Part shown: piece by piece, positions 7,884 through 15,380 of the stretch
How the letters are laid out: each line of letters opens with the position of its first letter
Position numbering within the stretch: position 1 is the stretch's first letter
Notes under the pieces: model-generated
The model's database searches: none
The model's input: the letters and a program-made list of their open reading frames with translations, nothing else
What the model was told of the DNA's origin: nothing
From: Hyphomonadaceae bacterium
GTDB taxonomy: Bacteria > Pseudomonadota > Alphaproteobacteria > Caulobacterales > Hyphomonadaceae
Length of the DNA: 34,151 nt
Assembly: GCA_027482995.1 (NCBI GenBank)
Contig: JAIXVM010000077.1
Span: 1 to 34,151, forward strand
Direction of reading: 5' to 3'
Position numbers and translations under genes: made by a program

Positions 7884-7934
7884 CGAGGGCGGCTGGCCGA
7901 TAGGCGCCGGAAGGACGACGGCATCGGAGCGGGC

Positions 7935-7963
7935 TTGACGACATACCGACTGGTTGGTATGTT
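7935..7963 (+). promoter_or_regulatory. Sigma-70-type promoter with embedded palindromic operator
   Basis: TTGACG (7935-7940) and TATGTT (7958-7963) are separated by exactly 17 bp. The spacer and -10 overlap the dyad ACATACCGAC-TG-GTTGGTATGT (7941-7962), two 10-bp half-sites differing at one position. The geometry fits a TetR-family operator, and a TetR gene is the second gene downstream, so autorepression is likely. The site also excludes the track's upstream start for the VOC gene, which coincides with the -35. Confidence 0.8.
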
Positions 7964-7991
7964 CGCGTCACAGTTTTTGAGGACAGTGCCT

Positions 7992-8405
7992 GTGACGACG
8001 CCTGCGATGACGTTCATCAATCTGCCGGTGACCGACGTGAAGGCGTCGACGGCGTTCTATGAGGCGCTGGGGTTCACCCTCAATCCTCAGTTCTCGGACG
8101 AGTCCGGCAGCTGCCTCGTGATCAACGAGACGACCTTTGCGATGGTGCTGTCGCACGAGAAGTTCCGCGGTTTCAGTGACGCGCCGGTTCCGGATGCGAA
8201 GACGAGTACGGGGCTGATGGTGGCGCTGTCCTTTGAGGACCGCGCGGCAGTGGACCGGTTCTCGGCGGCGGCGCTGGCGCATGGCGGGGGCGAGCCGCGC
8301 CCGGTGGCCGATCTCGGCTTCATGTACCAGCGCACCATCAGCGATCCCGACGGGCACCGCTGGGAGCCGTTCTTCATGGACATGACGCAGGCACCAAAGG
8401 GCTGA
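7992..8405 (+). CDS. VOC family (glyoxalase/bleomycin-resistance-like) protein
   Basis: 137 residues from the GTG at 7992, preceded by GAGGA with an eight-base gap and lying downstream of the promoter above. It is a vicinal-oxygen-chelate fold protein: FINLPVTDVKASTAFYEALGFTLNP, then GLMVALSFEDRAAVDRFSAAALAHGG, ending with the typical SDPDGHRWEPFFMD. Members bind a metal and include glyoxalases, dioxygenases and drug-binding proteins; this subgroup has no assigned substrate. First gene of an apparent operon that continues with a TetR regulator, two SRPBCC proteins and a GST. Confidence 0.85.
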   Translation: MTTPAMTFINLPVTDVKASTAFYEALGFTLNPQFSDESGSCLVINETTFAMVLSHEKFRGFSDAPVPDAKTSTGLMVALSFEDRAAVDRFSAAALAHGGGEPRPVADLGFMYQRTISDPDGHRWEPFFMDMTQAPKG

Positions 8406-8407
8406 GT

Positions 8408-9025
8408 GTGAAACCGGACACCCGCAGCGCGCTGATGGAGGCCGCGTTCGGCCTGGTGCGGCGGCAGGGGCTGGCGGCGACGAGCGTGGACCAGATCTGC
8501 GCGGCGGCGTGCGTGTCGAAGGGCGCGTTCTTCCACCACTTCAAGAGCAAGGACGAGCTGGCGGCCGCGACGGCATATCACTGGTCGGCGGTGACGGAGC
8601 CGTTCTTTGAGGCAGCGCCTTACCACACGCCGGACGATCCGCTGGAGCGGGTGCTCGGATACATCGACCTGCGGCGAGAAATGATGGCGGGCGAGATTGC
8701 CGAATTCACCTGCGTGGCGGGCACGATGGTGCAAGAGGCCTGGGCGACCAGCCCGGCGGTGCGATGTGCGGCGTGGGACAGCATGAGCCGGCATGCCGAT
8801 GCGCTGGTGGCGGATATCGAGGCGGCGAAGGCCGCGCGCGGTGTTGAGCTCGATGCGCGGGGCCTCGCGTTGCACATGGTGGCGGTGGTGCAAGGCGCGT
8901 TCATCCTGGCGAAGGCGAGCGGTGACCCGGGCATTGGCGCCGAGAGCGCGGCGCACCTGCGCCGGTATGTGGAGCAGCTGTTTGCCCCTGCCCCCGATTT
9001 GAGATCTGCCAAGCCAGGAGACTGA
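8408..9025 (+). CDS. TetR/AcrR family transcriptional repressor
   Basis: 205 residues, GTG start two bases after the VOC stop. The N-terminal HTH is clear: RSALMEAAFGLVRRQGLAATSVDQICAAACVSKGAFFHHFKSKDELAAA. The C-terminal ligand domain is helical, with VAGTMVQEAWATSPAVRCAAWDSM and ALHMVAVVQGAFILAKASGD as in YxaF/AcrR-like regulators. It most likely binds the palindrome at 7941-7962 and controls its own operon, released by an unidentified small ligand. The next start (9027) follows its stop immediately. Confidence 0.9.
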   Translation: MKPDTRSALMEAAFGLVRRQGLAATSVDQICAAACVSKGAFFHHFKSKDELAAATAYHWSAVTEPFFEAAPYHTPDDPLERVLGYIDLRREMMAGEIAEFTCVAGTMVQEAWATSPAVRCAAWDSMSRHADALVADIEAAKAARGVELDARGLALHMVAVVQGAFILAKASGDPGIGAESAAHLRRYVEQLFAPAPDLRSAKPGD

Positions 9026-9026
9026 C

Positions 9027-9470
9027 ATGACCGGCACCGTTCGCCTGCAGCGCGTTCTCACGACCAGCCCCGGGAAGGTGTACCGCGCCTTTCTTGAGCC
9101 CGACGCGATCGCCAGCTGGCTACCGCCCAACGGCTTCGTTTGCACCGTGCACGAACTGGACGCGCGGGTGGGCGGGCGGCACCGGATGTCGTTCCGCAAC
9201 TTCACGACGGGCGGAAGCCATGCGTTCGGCGGCACGTATCTGGAACTGATTCCTGGTGAGCGGCTGGTGTACAACAACACCTTCGAAGACGCGGGCATGC
9301 CGGGCGAGATCACCGTCACCGTAGCGCTGAAGGCGGTATCGGTGGGCACGGAGATGACGGTTGAGCAGGCAGGGATTCCGGACATGATCCCGCTCGAGAC
9401 CTGCTATCTCGGCTGGCAGGAGAGTCTGGAGAAACTCGCCCGGCTGGTTCAACCCGAGATCAAAACTTGA
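9027..9470 (+). CDS. SRPBCC domain protein (AHSA1-like), first copy
   Basis: 147 residues with AGGAG before the ATG. It has the START/Bet v1-like fold of AHSA1-type proteins: VRLQRVLTTSPGKVYRAFLEPDAIASWLPPNGF, then GGRHRMSFRNFTTGGSHAFGGTYLELIPGERLVYNNTFED, then TVTVALKAV and a C-terminal LGWQESLEKLARLV helix. Such proteins have a deep hydrophobic pocket for lipids or aromatic ligands and often sit with TetR/ArsR regulators. It lies one base after the TetR gene. Exact ligand unknown. Confidence 0.88.
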   Translation: MTGTVRLQRVLTTSPGKVYRAFLEPDAIASWLPPNGFVCTVHELDARVGGRHRMSFRNFTTGGSHAFGGTYLELIPGERLVYNNTFEDAGMPGEITVTVALKAVSVGTEMTVEQAGIPDMIPLETCYLGWQESLEKLARLVQPEIKT

Positions 9471-9482
9471 AAGGAGCGGGAG

Positions 9483-10142
9483 ATGCCAAACGTTCCAACC
9501 ATTACGGCATTTGCCAACTCTCCGGATGGTGGCCGCGGAATGGCGCGCGACATGCGCGTGCGCTGGGCGCTGGAGGAGACTGGCCGTCCTTACGCGGTCA
9601 GGCTGGTTTCGTTCGAGGAATTGAAAGCCCCTGAGCATAAAGCGCTGCATCCATTCGGGCAGATACCAACGTATGAGGAGGGTGGCCTTGTGCTATTTGA
9701 ATCCGGTGCAATTGTGGCCCACATCGCCGCGTCCGGCCCCGGACTACTTCCGCCAGATGCGCCGGGTCGGGCGCGGGCGCTTTCCTTCTTGTTCGCAGCG
9801 CTGAATACAGTGGAGCTGCCGATCGTCGAGCGCGAACAGGCGGGGTTCTCGGAACGAGACGATAGTTGGTATGCGGAGCGATTACCGTTGCTTGATCGGC
9901 GCATACGCAACCGCCTGGATGATCTTTCGGCGCGACTTGGCACGAGCGACTGGCTGGACGGTGCGTTCAGTGCGGGTGACCTGATGATGGTGTCGGTGCT
10001 GCAACGACTTCCGGCCAATGTCGGCATCCTGGAGGACTATCCGACCCTCGTGTCCTACGTTGCGCGGGGCAAAGCCCGTCCTGCGTACCAGCGCGCCTTT
10101 GCTGCCCAGTTCGCCGTGTTCCTGCAATCACAATCAACCTGA
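9483..10142 (+). CDS. Glutathione S-transferase family protein
   Basis: 219 residues with AGGAGCGGG before the ATG. The N-terminal thioredoxin-like domain shows RVRWALEETGRPYAVRLVSFEELKAPEHKALHPFGQIPTYEEGGLVLFESGAIVAHIA, including the cis-Pro (QIPTYEEG) and the glutathione-binding ESGAI turn. The helical C-terminal domain has the SAGDLMMVSVLQRL motif. It probably conjugates glutathione to, or isomerises, the compound sensed by the operon's TetR protein; that link is inference. It is flanked on both sides by SRPBCC genes. Confidence 0.9.
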   Translation: MPNVPTITAFANSPDGGRGMARDMRVRWALEETGRPYAVRLVSFEELKAPEHKALHPFGQIPTYEEGGLVLFESGAIVAHIAASGPGLLPPDAPGRARALSFLFAALNTVELPIVEREQAGFSERDDSWYAERLPLLDRRIRNRLDDLSARLGTSDWLDGAFSAGDLMMVSVLQRLPANVGILEDYPTLVSYVARGKARPAYQRAFAAQFAVFLQSQST

Positions 10143-10154
10143 AACGAGTTCGCC

Positions 10155-10628
10155 ATGACTGCCCCTGCCCCCGCAAGATACGCGTTGACGCTGGACCGGA
10201 TTCTCGATGCGCCGGTCGCGAATGTCTGGCGCTGCTGGACCGAGCCGAAGCTGCTGGAGGAATGGTTCTGCCCGAAGCCCTGGCGGGCAACGGAGGTGGT
10301 GATGGACCTGCGGCCAGGAGGGGAGATGACCTCAATCTTCCGGGGGCCGGACGGGGAATCCTTTCCGAATGCCGGCGTGTATCTCGAGATCGAACCGATG
10401 CGGAAGATCGTCTCGACCGATGCGTTCCGGGCGGGGTGGGCGCCGTCCGAGCGGGCCTACATGGTGACTGAGACTCTGCTCTCCGAATCCGGGCAAGGCC
10501 GCACGCACATGATCTGGCGCGCGCTCCACTGGAGCGAGGAGGCGATGAAGGAACACGAGGCCATGGGTTTCCATGACGGCTGGGGCGCGGCGGCCGCGCA
10601 GCTTGAGGCGCTGGCCAAGACGCTGTAA
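10155..10628 (+). CDS. SRPBCC domain protein (AHSA1-like), second copy
   Basis: 157 residues: YALTLDRILDAPVANVWRCWTEPKLLEEWFCPKPWRATEVVMDLRPGGEMTSIFRGPDGESFPNAGVYLEIEPMRKIVSTDAF, then WRALHWSEEAMKEHEAMGFHDGWGAAAAQLEALAKTL. It belongs to the same fold family as the 9027 gene but is clearly divergent from it, and resembles the widespread polyketide-cyclase-like/AHSA1 proteins with the HEAMGFHDGW helix. It lies 12 bp after the GST gene in the same run and probably binds a small hydrophobic ligand. Confidence 0.88.
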   Translation: MTAPAPARYALTLDRILDAPVANVWRCWTEPKLLEEWFCPKPWRATEVVMDLRPGGEMTSIFRGPDGESFPNAGVYLEIEPMRKIVSTDAFRAGWAPSERAYMVTETLLSESGQGRTHMIWRALHWSEEAMKEHEAMGFHDGWGAAAAQLEALAKTL

Positions 10629-10638
10629 CGCGCGGGGT

Positions 10639-11247
10639 ATGCGACACCTGTTTGCGACGACAATTGAAGAACTTTCGGTGGCCGAGGAGTCCCTCCGCGC
10701 GGCGCTCGAACAATGTGCCTGGGTCCTGTCCGACGAGGATGCGGCGGGCAATGACTGGTGCGAGCGCGAGGGATATCCGGGCTATACGTCCTATGCCTCG
10801 CTGGACGACCTGCCCGAGCGGTTTCCGGAATTTGCCGAACTCAAGACCCATCTCGATACGGCGGCGGCGAATTTTGCGGCGGCGCTGCACTGGGACATAG
10901 ACGGCCTGGCGCTGGAGCTGGACGCGATCTGGGTGAACGTGCTTGGCGAAGGCGGGCACCATTCCGGACATATCCATCCGGGCTCTGTCATTTCAGGCAC
11001 CTATTATGTGTGCGTGCCGGAGGGGGCCGGGCGGATCAAGTTCGAGGACCCGCGCCTTGGCCTGATGATGGCGGCGCCGCAACTGCTGGACGACGCGCCC
11101 GAGGCGGCCCGGCGGTTTGTCTATGTGACGCCGACGCAGGGCACGTGCCTCATGTGGGAGAGCTGGCTGCGGCACGAGGTGGTGGCGGGCACCAGCGAAG
11201 AGGCGCGGATTTCGGTGAGTTTCAATTACGCGCTGCGTCGGCGTTAA
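10639..11247 (+). CDS. Putative 2-oxoglutarate/Fe(II) oxygenase (TIGR02466-like)
   Basis: 202 residues from the ATG at 10639, ten bases past the previous stop; the track start at 10573 lies within that gene. Iron-ligand-type residues are visible in NVLGEGGHHSGHIHPGSVISGTYYV (His107-His113), followed by GRIKFEDPRL, then TQGTCLMWESWLRHEVVAGTSEEARISVSFNYALR, where the second His and the Arg that binds 2-oxoglutarate are expected. This is the arrangement of a family of uncharacterised oxygenases annotated as putative 2OG-Fe(II) oxygenases. It may be the last gene of the VOC-TetR operon or merely adjacent. Confidence 0.8.
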   Translation: MRHLFATTIEELSVAEESLRAALEQCAWVLSDEDAAGNDWCEREGYPGYTSYASLDDLPERFPEFAELKTHLDTAAANFAAALHWDIDGLALELDAIWVNVLGEGGHHSGHIHPGSVISGTYYVCVPEGAGRIKFEDPRLGLMMAAPQLLDDAPEAARRFVYVTPTQGTCLMWESWLRHEVVAGTSEEARISVSFNYALRRR

Positions 11248-11337
11248 CCCTCTCGGGAAGCGCGCACCCTTGACGCCCGCGCGGCGGCGCTGCATCGGGG
11301 CGGGGTAAAATCCCCTGCCCGCCAAAGGATACGCGCG

Positions 11338-11868
11338 ATGGACCTTTCCAAGATCAAGACCGGCCACAATCCGCCGGACGACATCAACGTGCTGGTCGAG
11401 GTGCCGTTGGGCGGGGACGCGATCAAGTACGAGATCGACAAGGAATCCGGCGCGATGTTCGTGGACCGGTTCCTGTACACCGAAATGCGCTATCCCTGTA
11501 ATTACGGGTTCGTGCCGCACACGATGAGCCTCGACGGCGATCCGATCGATGTGATGGTTGTGGGCAACCGCCCGCTGGTGCCAGGCTGCGTGCTGCGCGT
11601 GCGCCCCGTCGGCGTGCTGATGATGACCGATGACAAGGGCCAGGACGAGAAGGTGCTGGCCGTGCCGCACCCGAAGACCACGGCTTACTATGACAAGATC
11701 GCCACTTATCACGACCTGCCGCAGATCCTGATCGACAAGATCCAGCACTTCTTCGAGCACTACAAAGACCTCGAAACCGGCAAGTGGACGAAGGTCGATG
11801 GCTGGTACGGCGTCGACAAGGCGCGCGAGTTGATCCGCACCGCGGTCGAGCGCGGCGAGAAGGGTTAA
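11338..11868 (+). CDS. ppa: Inorganic pyrophosphatase
   Basis: 176 residues, the usual length of family I bacterial pyrophosphatases, with AAAGGA before the ATG. It hydrolyses PPi to two phosphates in the cytoplasm, pulling biosynthetic reactions forward. The metal-binding signature DGDPIDVMV starts at residue 66. Also visible are [25 protein letters not shown] at the N-terminus, [12 protein letters not shown] and the KTTAYYDKI and [10 protein letters not shown] active-site segments. Its TAA overlaps the stop of the convergent carbonic anhydrase gene inside TTAA. Confidence 0.97.
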   Translation: MDLSKIKTGHNPPDDINVLVEVPLGGDAIKYEIDKESGAMFVDRFLYTEMRYPCNYGFVPHTMSLDGDPIDVMVVGNRPLVPGCVLRVRPVGVLMMTDDKGQDEKVLAVPHPKTTAYYDKIATYHDLPQILIDKIQHFFEHYKDLETGKWTKVDGWYGVDKARELIRTAVERGEKG

Positions 11869-12488
11869 GGCGCGACGATCTCGAACCGGCGGGAGGCGGG
11901 ATTCCGCCAGTGCAGCTCGCCGTGCTTGATGGCGAACCAGGCGCCGTGAAGCTCCAGCTTGCCTGCCGCAACGGCTTCGGCGACCCAGGGAAAGCTCATC
12001 AGGTTTTCGAGGGACGTCTCGATGCCTTCGAGTTCGAGGGCGAATTGCGGGTTGAGCGAGCCGCTGTCCATGACGCGGGCGCGGGCATCATCCAGCAGCT
12101 TGACCCAGGGGGCCACGAACTCGCCGATCAGCGGGCTTTTGGATTGGGTCAGCGAGGCGGTGATGCCGCCGCAGCCACCATGGCCCATCACGACGATGTG
12201 GCGGACCTTAAGCACATTCACCGCAAATTCGAGCGCGGCGGAGACGCCGTGCAGGCCGCCATCCGGCTTGTAGGGCGGCACGAGGTTGGCGACGTTGCGC
12301 ACGACGAACATCTGGCCGGGCGCGGCGTTGAAGATGTCCGACGGCTCGGCGCGGCTGTCGGCGCACGCGATCAGCATCACGTCGGGGTCCTGCCCTTCGC
12401 CGAGTTCGCGGTAGAGCTGGGCCTGCTCAGCGTAGACGCCGGCCCGGAACCGCCTGTAGCCGGCGATCAGATCGTCCACCGTCTTCAT
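11865..12488 (-). CDS. Beta-class carbonic anhydrase
   Basis: 207 residues. It interconverts CO2 and bicarbonate with a zinc held by Cys42, His103 and Cys106, seen in [11 protein letters not shown] (with the Asp44-Arg46 dyad) and [24 protein letters not shown] and the [13 protein letters not shown] helix are family hallmarks. The type resembles cytoplasmic CynT/Can enzymes. Single gene, divergent from a TetR gene across 148 bp. Confidence 0.95.
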   Translation of the reverse strand: MKTVDDLIAGYRRFRAGVYAEQAQLYRELGEGQDPDVMLIACADSRAEPSDIFNAAPGQMFVVRNVANLVPPYKPDGGLHGVSAALEFAVNVLKVRHIVVMGHGGCGGITASLTQSKSPLIGEFVAPWVKLLDDARARVMDSGSLNPQFALELEGIETSLENLMSFPWVAEAVAAGKLELHGAWFAIKHGELHWRNPASRRFEIVAP

Positions 12489-12636
12489 CTTAGCTCCTGC
12501 AGCAATTGTTCAGGCGGGATACGCAATTCTGACCGTGCCGCAAGCAATTTCGAAACCAATGCCAGTTAGAACGGAACGGTCAGTATCGCGGCAGCGCCGA
12601 TTCCGGTTATAGCTGCACCGCGCAAGGAGTTTGATC

Positions 12637-13266
12637 ATGGACACGACCACCGACCCGCAAAGTTCCCCTTCCCTGCCGGCGCCGACCGCGGCCAAATCGC
12701 GCAAGGGACCGACGCGGAGCGAAGTGTCGAAGTCGGCGATCCTGGAAGCGGCGCGCGAGGAAATGGCCGAGAACGGCTGGCGGGGCTTCAGCGTCGATTC
12801 CGTCGCCAAGCGGGCCAGCGCCTCGAAACAGACGATCTATCGCTGGTGGCCGTCGATCGGCGCGATGTGCGTGGACGCGGCGCTTGCGCTGATCCCGGAT
12901 GCGCCGGAAGGCGGGCGCGACCCGCAGGAGCGCATCACCGCGCTGATCATTCCGCTGGAAGCCGCCGCGCGGACCGGCCAGGGCCATGCCGTGCTGCGCG
13001 TTGCGCTGCTCGCGGCTGCCGATGACAAGGAAGCCGGTGAAGCCTGGCGCGCTTGGGTGGGCAAGGATATCCGCCAGCCGCTGCGCATGATCCTTGCCGA
13101 ACTGGCCGCCAAACGCGTGATCCGCCGCGATTTCGAACTGGATGACGTGATCGAGCAACTGCTGGGCCCGATCTTCCACCGGCTGACGATCATGCGCGCG
13201 CCGGTGAAGGAAGGCTTCTGCGCCGACCAGTCGGCCGCGTTCCTGCGCACTTACGGCGCGTTCTAG
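12637..13266 (+). CDS. TetR/AcrR family transcriptional regulator
   Basis: 209 residues from the ATG at 12637 (AAGGAG seven bases before). The track start is a TTG two codons earlier. A disordered 25-residue N-terminal tail precedes the HTH: KSAILEAAREEMAENGWRGFSVDSVAKRASASKQTIYRWWPSIGAMCVDAAL. The C-terminal domain (PLRMILAELAAKRVIRRDFELDDVIEQLLGPIFHRLTIMRAPV) is of the TetR_C type common in this family. The upstream AACGGAACGGTCAGT may be part of its operator, but the symmetry is poor. No obvious target gene is adjacent other than the divergent carbonic anhydrase. Confidence 0.88.
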   Translation: MDTTTDPQSSPSLPAPTAAKSRKGPTRSEVSKSAILEAAREEMAENGWRGFSVDSVAKRASASKQTIYRWWPSIGAMCVDAALALIPDAPEGGRDPQERITALIIPLEAAARTGQGHAVLRVALLAAADDKEAGEAWRAWVGKDIRQPLRMILAELAAKRVIRRDFELDDVIEQLLGPIFHRLTIMRAPVKEGFCADQSAAFLRTYGAF

Positions 13267-13408
13267 GCAACGGTTGGCGGAACTCGCCAAGAATTCGAAC
13301 ACGATCATTTGACGCGCCACACTCGACCGGCGGAGCCGGTCTGAGTGCCCATCGCCCAAGCTGAACCCAACGCACCACACGTCCGGATTGTGATCCGGGA
13401 CGGGTCAG

Positions 13409-13449
13409 GAGATGGGCCCTCAGATGCGCTGCGCGCATCGAGGGTGACG
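13409..13449. repeat. REP-like palindromic element, copy 2
   Basis: Same 41-bp layout as 6768-6808, with identical arms GAGATGGGCCCTCAGA...TCGAGGGTGACG. The stem is CCCTC-A-GATGCGC / GCGCATC-GAGGG with a TGC loop. The apical stem sequence differs from copy 1 yet remains fully paired. It lies between the stop of the TetR gene and the stop of the DUF1465 gene, a typical position for REP elements. Confidence 0.75.
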
Positions 13450-13469
13450 CTCACCTTACGTGCTGTTGA

Positions 13470-14015
13470 TCAGGTCGTCCGGCGCCAGACTTTCAGCGGA
13501 TCGAAGAGGCCGGTTTCGGCGGCTTTCTGGAGCTGGGCCATCTGGTCGAAGACCGGGTTCGACTGCGGCTTGGCGGACGTGGCGCGGTAGAGCGCTTCAT
13601 CGAGACGGCAGATCTGTTCATAGAGCGCCTCGGCGCGGCCGACCAGTTCGAGGAAGCGCGGCGGCAGGCCGCGGTCCTTCTGGGCGGCGGGATCCAGTGG
13701 CGGCTCGTCCCGGCGGATGCGGTACTTGCGGGAATTGGCGTCCTCGCGGCGCATTTCGCCGTCGCGCACCGCCTTTTGCATCACCAGCCAGGACGCGGCC
13801 TGCATCAGGCGCGTCGTCAGCTCCATGCTCCAGGCGGAATAGGTGAGGCTTGCGTCGCGCGGGAGGGTCTTGGCCTGGTCGCGGCCGGGACCATCCAGAT
13901 AGGCAGCGGTTTCCTCGACCAGCGCCATGCCGCGGGTGAACATCGTGTCGAACAGCTTGCCGCCCGTGAAGGACTCAAGCGGGCCCGAAGGGTCAACCGG
14001 TTCACGCTCTGCCAT
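13470..14015 (-). CDS. rcdA: DUF1465 family protein, RcdA-like regulator of CtrA degradation
   Basis: 181 residues from the ATG at 14015 (a GTG three codons earlier is the track start). The sequence is all-helical: FTGGKLFDTMFTRGMALVEETAAYLDGPGR, then LTYSAWSMELTTRLMQAASWLVMQKAVRDGEM, then LPPRFLELVGRAEALYEQICRLDEALYR. This matches the alphaproteobacterial DUF1465 family, to which Caulobacter RcdA belongs. RcdA is an adaptor that helps ClpXP degrade the cell-cycle regulator CtrA. The family assignment is from recognition and the symbol is provisional. The DUF1192 gene lies just upstream on the same strand, as seen in relatives. Confidence 0.75.
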   Translation of the reverse strand: MAEREPVDPSGPLESFTGGKLFDTMFTRGMALVEETAAYLDGPGRDQAKTLPRDASLTYSAWSMELTTRLMQAASWLVMQKAVRDGEMRREDANSRKYRIRRDEPPLDPAAQKDRGLPPRFLELVGRAEALYEQICRLDEALYRATSAKPQSNPVFDQMAQLQKAAETGLFDPLKVWRRTT

Positions 14016-14077
14016 AAGACCCACTCTGCTTTCTGCGTCCGAACCGCAAACCTTAAAGACCAGCCCTTTCGCGAGGC

Positions 14078-14263
14078 TTAACTCCCGCCACCAAAGAGTG
14101 AGTCTGCGGCCCGCTTCTGCGCGATCTTGCGCGCGATCTCCGCTTCGCAGGCGGCGATTTCGGATTTCAGCCAGGTGATGTGGTGTTCAAGCTCGGCGAC
14201 CGACATCTGGTCCAGCGCCTGGGGGCGCTTGATGCGGATCGGTTCTTCATCCTGGATCGCCAT
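14078..14263 (-). CDS. DUF1192 family small protein
   Basis: 61 residues from the ATG at 14263, supported by GAGGAG eight bases upstream; the track start at 14338 is too long. The protein starts MAIQDEEPIRIKRP and then forms a short coiled-coil-like helix, LDQMSVAELEHHITWLKSEIAACEAEIARKIAQKRAADSLF, matching the DUF1192 family of small alphaproteobacterial proteins. The function is not known. It is 62 bp upstream of the RcdA-like gene on the same strand and divergent from the quinone oxidoreductase gene. Confidence 0.85.
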   Translation of the reverse strand: MAIQDEEPIRIKRPQALDQMSVAELEHHITWLKSEIAACEAEIARKIAQKRAADSLFGGGS

Positions 14264-14358
14264 GTGCGTCTCCTCTTTCGGAGGTTTCAGAAAAGCAGAA
14301 AGACCGGCTAGAAGCGACTCCGAATCCCGCGTGCCCAACCCCTGACGGAGGCGAACCC

Positions 14359-15333
14359 ATGACCGCCACGATGACAGCCGCCTTTGCCCCTGCCGGCCAG
14401 CCGCTGGTGCTGACCGAGATGCCGCGCACCGAGCCCGCGCCCGGCGAGGTGCAGATTGAAGTGGCGGCGGCGGGCCTGAACCGCGCTGACCTCGCGCAAA
14501 AGGCGGGCGCCTATCCGCCGCCGCCGGGGGCCTCCCCGATCCTCGGCCTTGAAGTGTCCGGCGTTGTTTCGGCCGTCGGGACCGGCGCGACGCGGTTCAA
14601 GGTGGGTGACCGGGTGGCAGCGCTGCTGGCGGGCGGAGGCTATGCGAGCCATGTGTGCGCCGATGAAGGCTCCGTCCTGCCGGTGTCGGACGGTTTCGAC
14701 CTGACGCTGGCCTGCTGTTTCCCGGAAGCCTTGTTCACGGTGTGGGCGAACGTGTTCGACCGCGCCGGCCTGAAGCCCGGCGAGACGTTTCTCTGCCACG
14801 GCGCGACCAGCGGCATCGGCGTGATGGCGCTGCAGATGGCGAAGGTGTGGGGCGCGCCGAAGATTTTCGGAACGGCGGGATCGGACGAGAAGTGCGCGCT
14901 TGCCCGCGAGCTTGGCGCGACGCGGGCCATCAATTACCGCACAGAAGCGTTCGACGAGGTGGTGAAAGCCGAAGGCGGGGCGGATGTGACGCTCGACATG
15001 GTAGGCGGCGACTACATCCAGAAGAACATCACCGCGGCGAAACTCGACGGGCGGATCATCAACATCGCCTATCAGAATGGCTTTGCGGCGAACGTGAACT
15101 TCGGGCCGGTGCTGATGAAGCGCCTGTCGCTTATGGCAACGACGCTGCGCGCGCGCCCGGTGCCGGAGAAGCGGCGTATCCGGGACGCGGTGGAGCGGGA
15201 TTTCTGGCCGCATGTGATCTCGGGGCGCATCCGTCCGGTGCTGGACGGGACGTTTCCGCTGGCGGAGGCGGAAGCGGCGCTTGCCCGGATGGCGGAAGGC
15301 GGGCATTCGGGGAAAATCCTGCTGCGGCCCTGA
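14359..15333 (+). CDS. NAD(P)H-dependent quinone oxidoreductase (zinc-free MDR family, PIG3-like)
   Basis: 324 residues with ACGGAGG before the ATG. This medium-chain dehydrogenase/reductase reduces quinones with NADPH. Visible are LNRADLAQKAGAYPPPPGASPILGLEVSGVV at the N-terminus, GDRVAALLAGGGYASHVC, and the nucleotide-binding HGATSGIGVMALQMAK loop. Zinc ligands of alcohol dehydrogenases are absent, as expected for this subgroup. KLDGRIINIAYQNG and the C-terminal FPLAEAEAALARMAEGGHSGKILL are typical of PIG3-type quinone oxidoreductases. It is divergent from DUF1192 across 95 bp. Confidence 0.93.
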   Translation: MTATMTAAFAPAGQPLVLTEMPRTEPAPGEVQIEVAAAGLNRADLAQKAGAYPPPPGASPILGLEVSGVVSAVGTGATRFKVGDRVAALLAGGGYASHVCADEGSVLPVSDGFDLTLACCFPEALFTVWANVFDRAGLKPGETFLCHGATSGIGVMALQMAKVWGAPKIFGTAGSDEKCALARELGATRAINYRTEAFDEVVKAEGGADVTLDMVGGDYIQKNITAAKLDGRIINIAYQNGFAANVNFGPVLMKRLSLMATTLRARPVPEKRRIRDAVERDFWPHVISGRIRPVLDGTFPLAEAEAALARMAEGGHSGKILLRP

Positions 15334-15380
15334 GGGGGGCGCAGGTCTGGACAGGGCTGGCCAAGGGGACATAGCGGACC

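Noticed and set aside
8087-9385. 432-residue antisense ORF across VOC, TetR and SRPBCC genes
   Set aside because: It covers three well-supported genes on the other strand and shows no domain.
12540-12600. AACGGAACGGTCAGT upstream of the second TetR gene as operator
   Set aside because: Repeats of ACGG are visible but there is no convincing dyad symmetry.
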